Assembly (NCBI GenBank): GCA_016165875.1
Contig: JABBOT010000034.1
Coordinates: 186,001-250,000 of the forward strand
From: Acanthopleura granulata
Lineage: Eukaryota; Mollusca; Polyplacophora; Chitonida; Chitonidae
DNA length: 64,000 bases
Direction: 5' to 3'
Every line of letters begins with the position of its first letter. Positions within the stretch are counted from its first letter, which is position 1. The translations under genes were made by a program, and so were the position numbers. The notes under the pieces are model-generated. The model saw only the letters and a program-made list of their open reading frames with translations. It was not told where the DNA came from and searched no databases. Positions 61,701 through 64,000 of this stretch are shown here, in pieces.

Positions 61701-62464
61701 ATTAACTGTCCGTTATTGGTTTAGTGAAAAAACTCCACAACTGAATGTACCAAGTGATTAGGCTATGTCTGTACAGATATGACCTTTCTCATGACCTTGA
61801 TAATGACCCAAAAGGAGGATTCTGATTAGCCCAGTGCTTTACGTTGGAGAGCTGGTTGACACTGTGTAGACCCGGAAGACGTCAAATACCTCTCACCCAA
61901 TCAGAGTTCACTTCCGCCAAGAAGCTGAAACCCTGTATGTTGTTACTACTTCAGTCACGAAAGCAGTTGGCTCTAAACCAGATAACGCGGAATTGTACGT
62001 GGTTTTGCAACAACACATTAAGACTATGGCCTTTGGAGATAACATTTGACAGGTGGTATGAGAAGAAGGGTTCAGGTTGTCATCCAGGCACACGGCAGAT
62101 ACACCCGATATTGACATAAATGCTTTAGGAGATACCAAATGAGATTTCACCGAGTAATTTCAACCACTGCTTCAACACTGCTCACTCCAGAACCATATCT
62201 GTAAAGTCATTGTTTCACACCAAAACCAGGGATGATAGAAATGCATGTGTGTTACAATTAAACATGGATTCCAATCATTTTTGTCGTTTTCATTAGCCAA
62301 AGGGTCACACGGTTCACAACCAATCGCATGTGTACAAAATCTCCACAATGAAAACCAGAGTAGAGGAGAGGGGGTGGGGTGGGCGGCGGCGTTGAGAGTT
62401 GCTTAATTAAGTTCTTTGTGTATAGATAGATAACAAAAATATTGCGTCAGCGTGGGAAATTCAG
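61701..62464. other. Unique sequence without supported genes
   Basis: Overlapping plus and minus frames at 61844-62150 are mutual shadows with no recognised protein. Confidence 0.45.
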
Positions 62465-62695
62465 CTACAGCGGTATGACATGAAGTCGAGGGAACCTTAT
62501 GTCTCGGATGTCAACATTCGCGGGAACAGTATTCAAGGTCAGACTGGAAAACAGGCGCGGATGACCTCGAATGCCAAATACCCGGTCTGCGAAGTGGGCT
62601 AGAACCCGTTGTTCTGGTGTCAACATCCGCTTCAGCCGTATCCGGCAGTTGTTGACGGCGTACGGCGGATATAATTTTCCGTCCTCATGTTGCAC
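62465..62695 (-). other. Coding-like open frame, unidentified (exon or remnant)
   Basis: A 76-codon minus-strand frame with higher GC than its surroundings and mixed, protein-like composition (HEDGKLYPPYAVNNC, MLTPEQRVLAHFADRVFG, ANVDIRDIRFPRLHVIPL). It begins at a GTG just after an in-frame stop, so if real it must be an internal exon or a remnant rather than a complete gene. No strong acceptor is seen upstream. It shares only an LTP(E/D) string with the decayed region at 54-57 kb, too little to link them. Confidence 0.2.
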
Positions 62696-62960
62696 GTGTA
62701 CTTAAGTACTATTTATCTCCTGTATAAATACATACATTAGCAGCATTGAACTGACAGACTACAGCGAATTGGGTAACGGAATAGATAACGGCGAATCCCG
62801 AAGCACAAGTGATCGTCTGGTAAGACAGTGGGCAAATTTAGTGCTGCAATGTATCAATATAACTTTTTGCCAAAAGTAAACAAAAACAACGATAAGGAAC
62901 AGTAAGAACAAGTTTGACAGAAGGCTATAATACTGTAATTAGATGTGTTAACAATGTTTC

Positions 62961-63125
62961 GATTTATTTATTTATTTGATTGGCGTTTTACGCCGTACTC
63001 AAGAATATTTCTCTTCTACGACAGCGGCCAGTTTTATGGCGGAAGGAAACGGGGCAGAACCAGGGGGAAATCCACGACCATCCGCAGGTTTCTGGTAGAC
63101 ATGAGCTGGACTTCAACTTACAGCG
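62961..63125 (-). mobile_element. SINE-A copy with deleted centre
   Basis: Plus-strand order: GATTTATTTATTTATTTGAT, TACGCCGTACTCAAGAATAT, CTACGACAGCGGCCAG, AATCCACGACCATCCGCAGG, then GGTAGACATGAGCTGGACTT. The usual 30-base segment between the AGAC and ATGAGCTGG motifs is gone, as is the head. Confidence 0.75.
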
Positions 63126-63390
63126 TACAATGTTTTGTACTTGCATTTAAATTTCATTGCAAGGACATCTAGTGTCAATGTTAATGATGTGCTCCTGAAT
63201 ACTTGATTATTTAATGATATGTTGGAGTTATACAAGCATACTGGGGATCAAAAATCTGTGTTGTCACATCTGGTTCGTATGGCACAAAACGATTCTGTCG
63301 TGACAATATAACAGTGTGAGCAATTCTATAAACTGCTGACGTCTGATATAACAAGTGATCATGCTAGGGGCATGTAGGCCTACTTTGCAG

Positions 63391-63400
63391 CTATTTAAAC
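63391..63400 (+). promoter_or_regulatory. Possible TATA-like element upstream of the candidate secreted-protein exon
   Basis: The string CTATTTAAAC lies about 115-125 bases before the ATG at 63515. A start site some 30 bases downstream would leave a leader of roughly 90 bases. This is inference from spacing and motif only; such AT-rich strings are frequent here. Confidence 0.2.
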
Positions 63401-63514
63401 TTTTGCATGAACTGTTGCCAATTTGTACAATACGCAGGATTTCGCAATTTACTTTCAGATTTTTAACAGCAAACCGGCAACAGCAAAGACAACAGCACAC
63501 CGACAACAGTAAAG

Positions 63515-63557
63515 ATGGCGACAAAGTTTGCAGCGTTAGTCATCTCCTGTATTCTTC
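63515..63557 (+). CDS. Candidate first coding exon of a secreted protein (partial gene, continues beyond window)
   Basis: Seen: an ATG in good context (aaagATGGcg) opens the frame MATKFAALVISCIL, a lysine near the start followed by a hydrophobic run, as at the start of a signal peptide. After 43 bases it meets GTAAGTATT, a near-ideal splice donor, giving a phase-1 junction. Upstream are a TATTTAA element about 120 bases before the ATG and an A/C-rich leader with repeated CAGCAAAGACAACAG-like motifs, which would suit a 5' untranslated region. A phase-1 intron close behind a signal-peptide exon is common in animal secreted proteins. The sequence after the donor is SINE-rich and does not look coding. 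The mature product is not in the window, so no function can be assigned. Reading past the donor gives 90 codons, which I take as intron read-through. Confidence 0.55.
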
Positions 63558-63974
63558 GTAAGTATTATGTATCGCGTGTGAACATATGCCAATCTTCATA
63601 CTGCCGTTGTTGTTCTGGTAGAACTCCCCACGCCTTAAAGTGGTTTGGATTAACTATGTATCGGAGGCCGGTCCCGTTGCATAATTCTAAACAAGTTTGC
63701 AGTCTTTGCGCATTATTCCCTTCGCGCAAATCATTCTGTGAGATGCATGGAGTCGTCAGCATGGTTGTGGGTTTCCTTCTAACATAGCGCTGACCGCCGT
63801 TCTTTAAGTACGTCATGAGTACGGCGTATCAGATCAATAAATCGATCATTAAATAAAAAAAATGTATGTGCGAATGCATGTATGTATTTATGTATGTATG
63901 TAATTTCTCCTAACATCCACATGGGCACTCACATTTACCCTGTGAACTATTATATACTGATTTAGCCTTATTGA
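63558..63974 (+). other. Putative first-intron sequence with SINE fragments
   Basis: Begins with the donor GTAAGTATT. It holds a SINE-A tail fragment (63761-63858), an ATGT-rich simple repeat (about 63862-63902) and a few dozen unremarkable bases before another SINE-A head at 63975. No acceptor followed by a convincing coding frame is visible before the window ends. Confidence 0.35.
63761..63858 (+). mobile_element. SINE tail fragment in the putative intron
   Basis: ATGGTTGTGGGTTTCC, GCGCTGACCGCCGTTCT, GAGTACGGCGTATCAG and an ATAAATCGATCATTAAATAA tail; a diverged SINE-A tail. Confidence 0.55.
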
Positions 63975-64000
63975 GGGGCCTCCGTGGCTCAGTCGGTTAG
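63975..64000 (+). mobile_element. SINE-A head, cut by the window edge
   Basis: GGGGCCTCCGTGGCTCAGTC followed by GGTTAG matches the start of the copy at 43760 and has the intact A box. The rest lies beyond the window. Confidence 0.75.

Noticed and set aside
63515..63787. 90-codon frame starting at the candidate first exon
   Set aside because: The part beyond 63557 follows a strong donor, has no protein character and enters a SINE fragment.

Overview
This is a nuclear genomic window from a eukaryote, most likely a lophotrochozoan invertebrate (mollusc or brachiopod type). No frame stays open for more than about 175 codons, there are no operons or ribosome-binding sites, and the sequence is moderately AT-rich with many simple repeats, minisatellites and tRNA-derived SINEs. 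Placement in Lophotrochozoa rests on recollection of the SINE types and is inference. Family names (SINE-A, -B, -C, -E, repeat D) are my own labels.

The window is close to a gene desert. The best protein-coding signal is at the right edge. At 63515-63557 a start codon in good context opens a short hydrophobic N-terminus (a signal-peptide start) and runs straight into a textbook splice donor, so this looks like the first coding exon of a secreted protein whose remaining exons lie beyond the window. A second, weaker exon candidate lies at 5138-5298 on the minus strand. A roughly 3 kb minus-strand stretch (53990-57050, perhaps from 57573) is a decayed coding sequence: collinear protein-like blocks broken by stops and frameshifts, ending in a Cys-rich domain typical of repeat-associated proteins.

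Layout. 0-6 kb: repeat D copy, 24-bp minisatellite, SINE-C copies, exon candidate and a SINE-A copy. 6-12 kb: unique sequence with a motif-rich GC-balanced block, SINE-A fragments and a diverged 21-bp repeat with an inverted partner. 12-22 kb: TG repeat, 32-bp and 29-bp minisatellites, CAGT/CAAC-rich repeat, SINE-C pair and a full SINE-B with a tRNA-like head. 25-32 kb: a 208-bp terminal-inverted-repeat element abutting or nested in SINE-E, a 51-bp duplication, hairpins, SINE-A copies and a 14-bp minisatellite. 32-44 kb: SINE-A copies, a second 32-bp minisatellite, a 150-bp foldback element flanked by TTAA and a full SINE-E. 44-53 kb: mostly unique sequence, then SINE-B and repeat D copies. 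54-57 kb: decayed coding region. 57-64 kb: repeat-dense, with a repeat D copy flanked by a duplicated segment, a SINE-A nested in SINE-B with an intact target-site duplication, and the candidate first exon.

Between the repeats are blocks of unique, balanced-composition sequence rich in TAATTA/ATTA-type motifs. With the lack of genes, this would fit regulatory sequence around a distant developmental gene, but only alignment to a related genome could show it. Nothing suggests a prokaryotic system, CRISPR array or intact virus.
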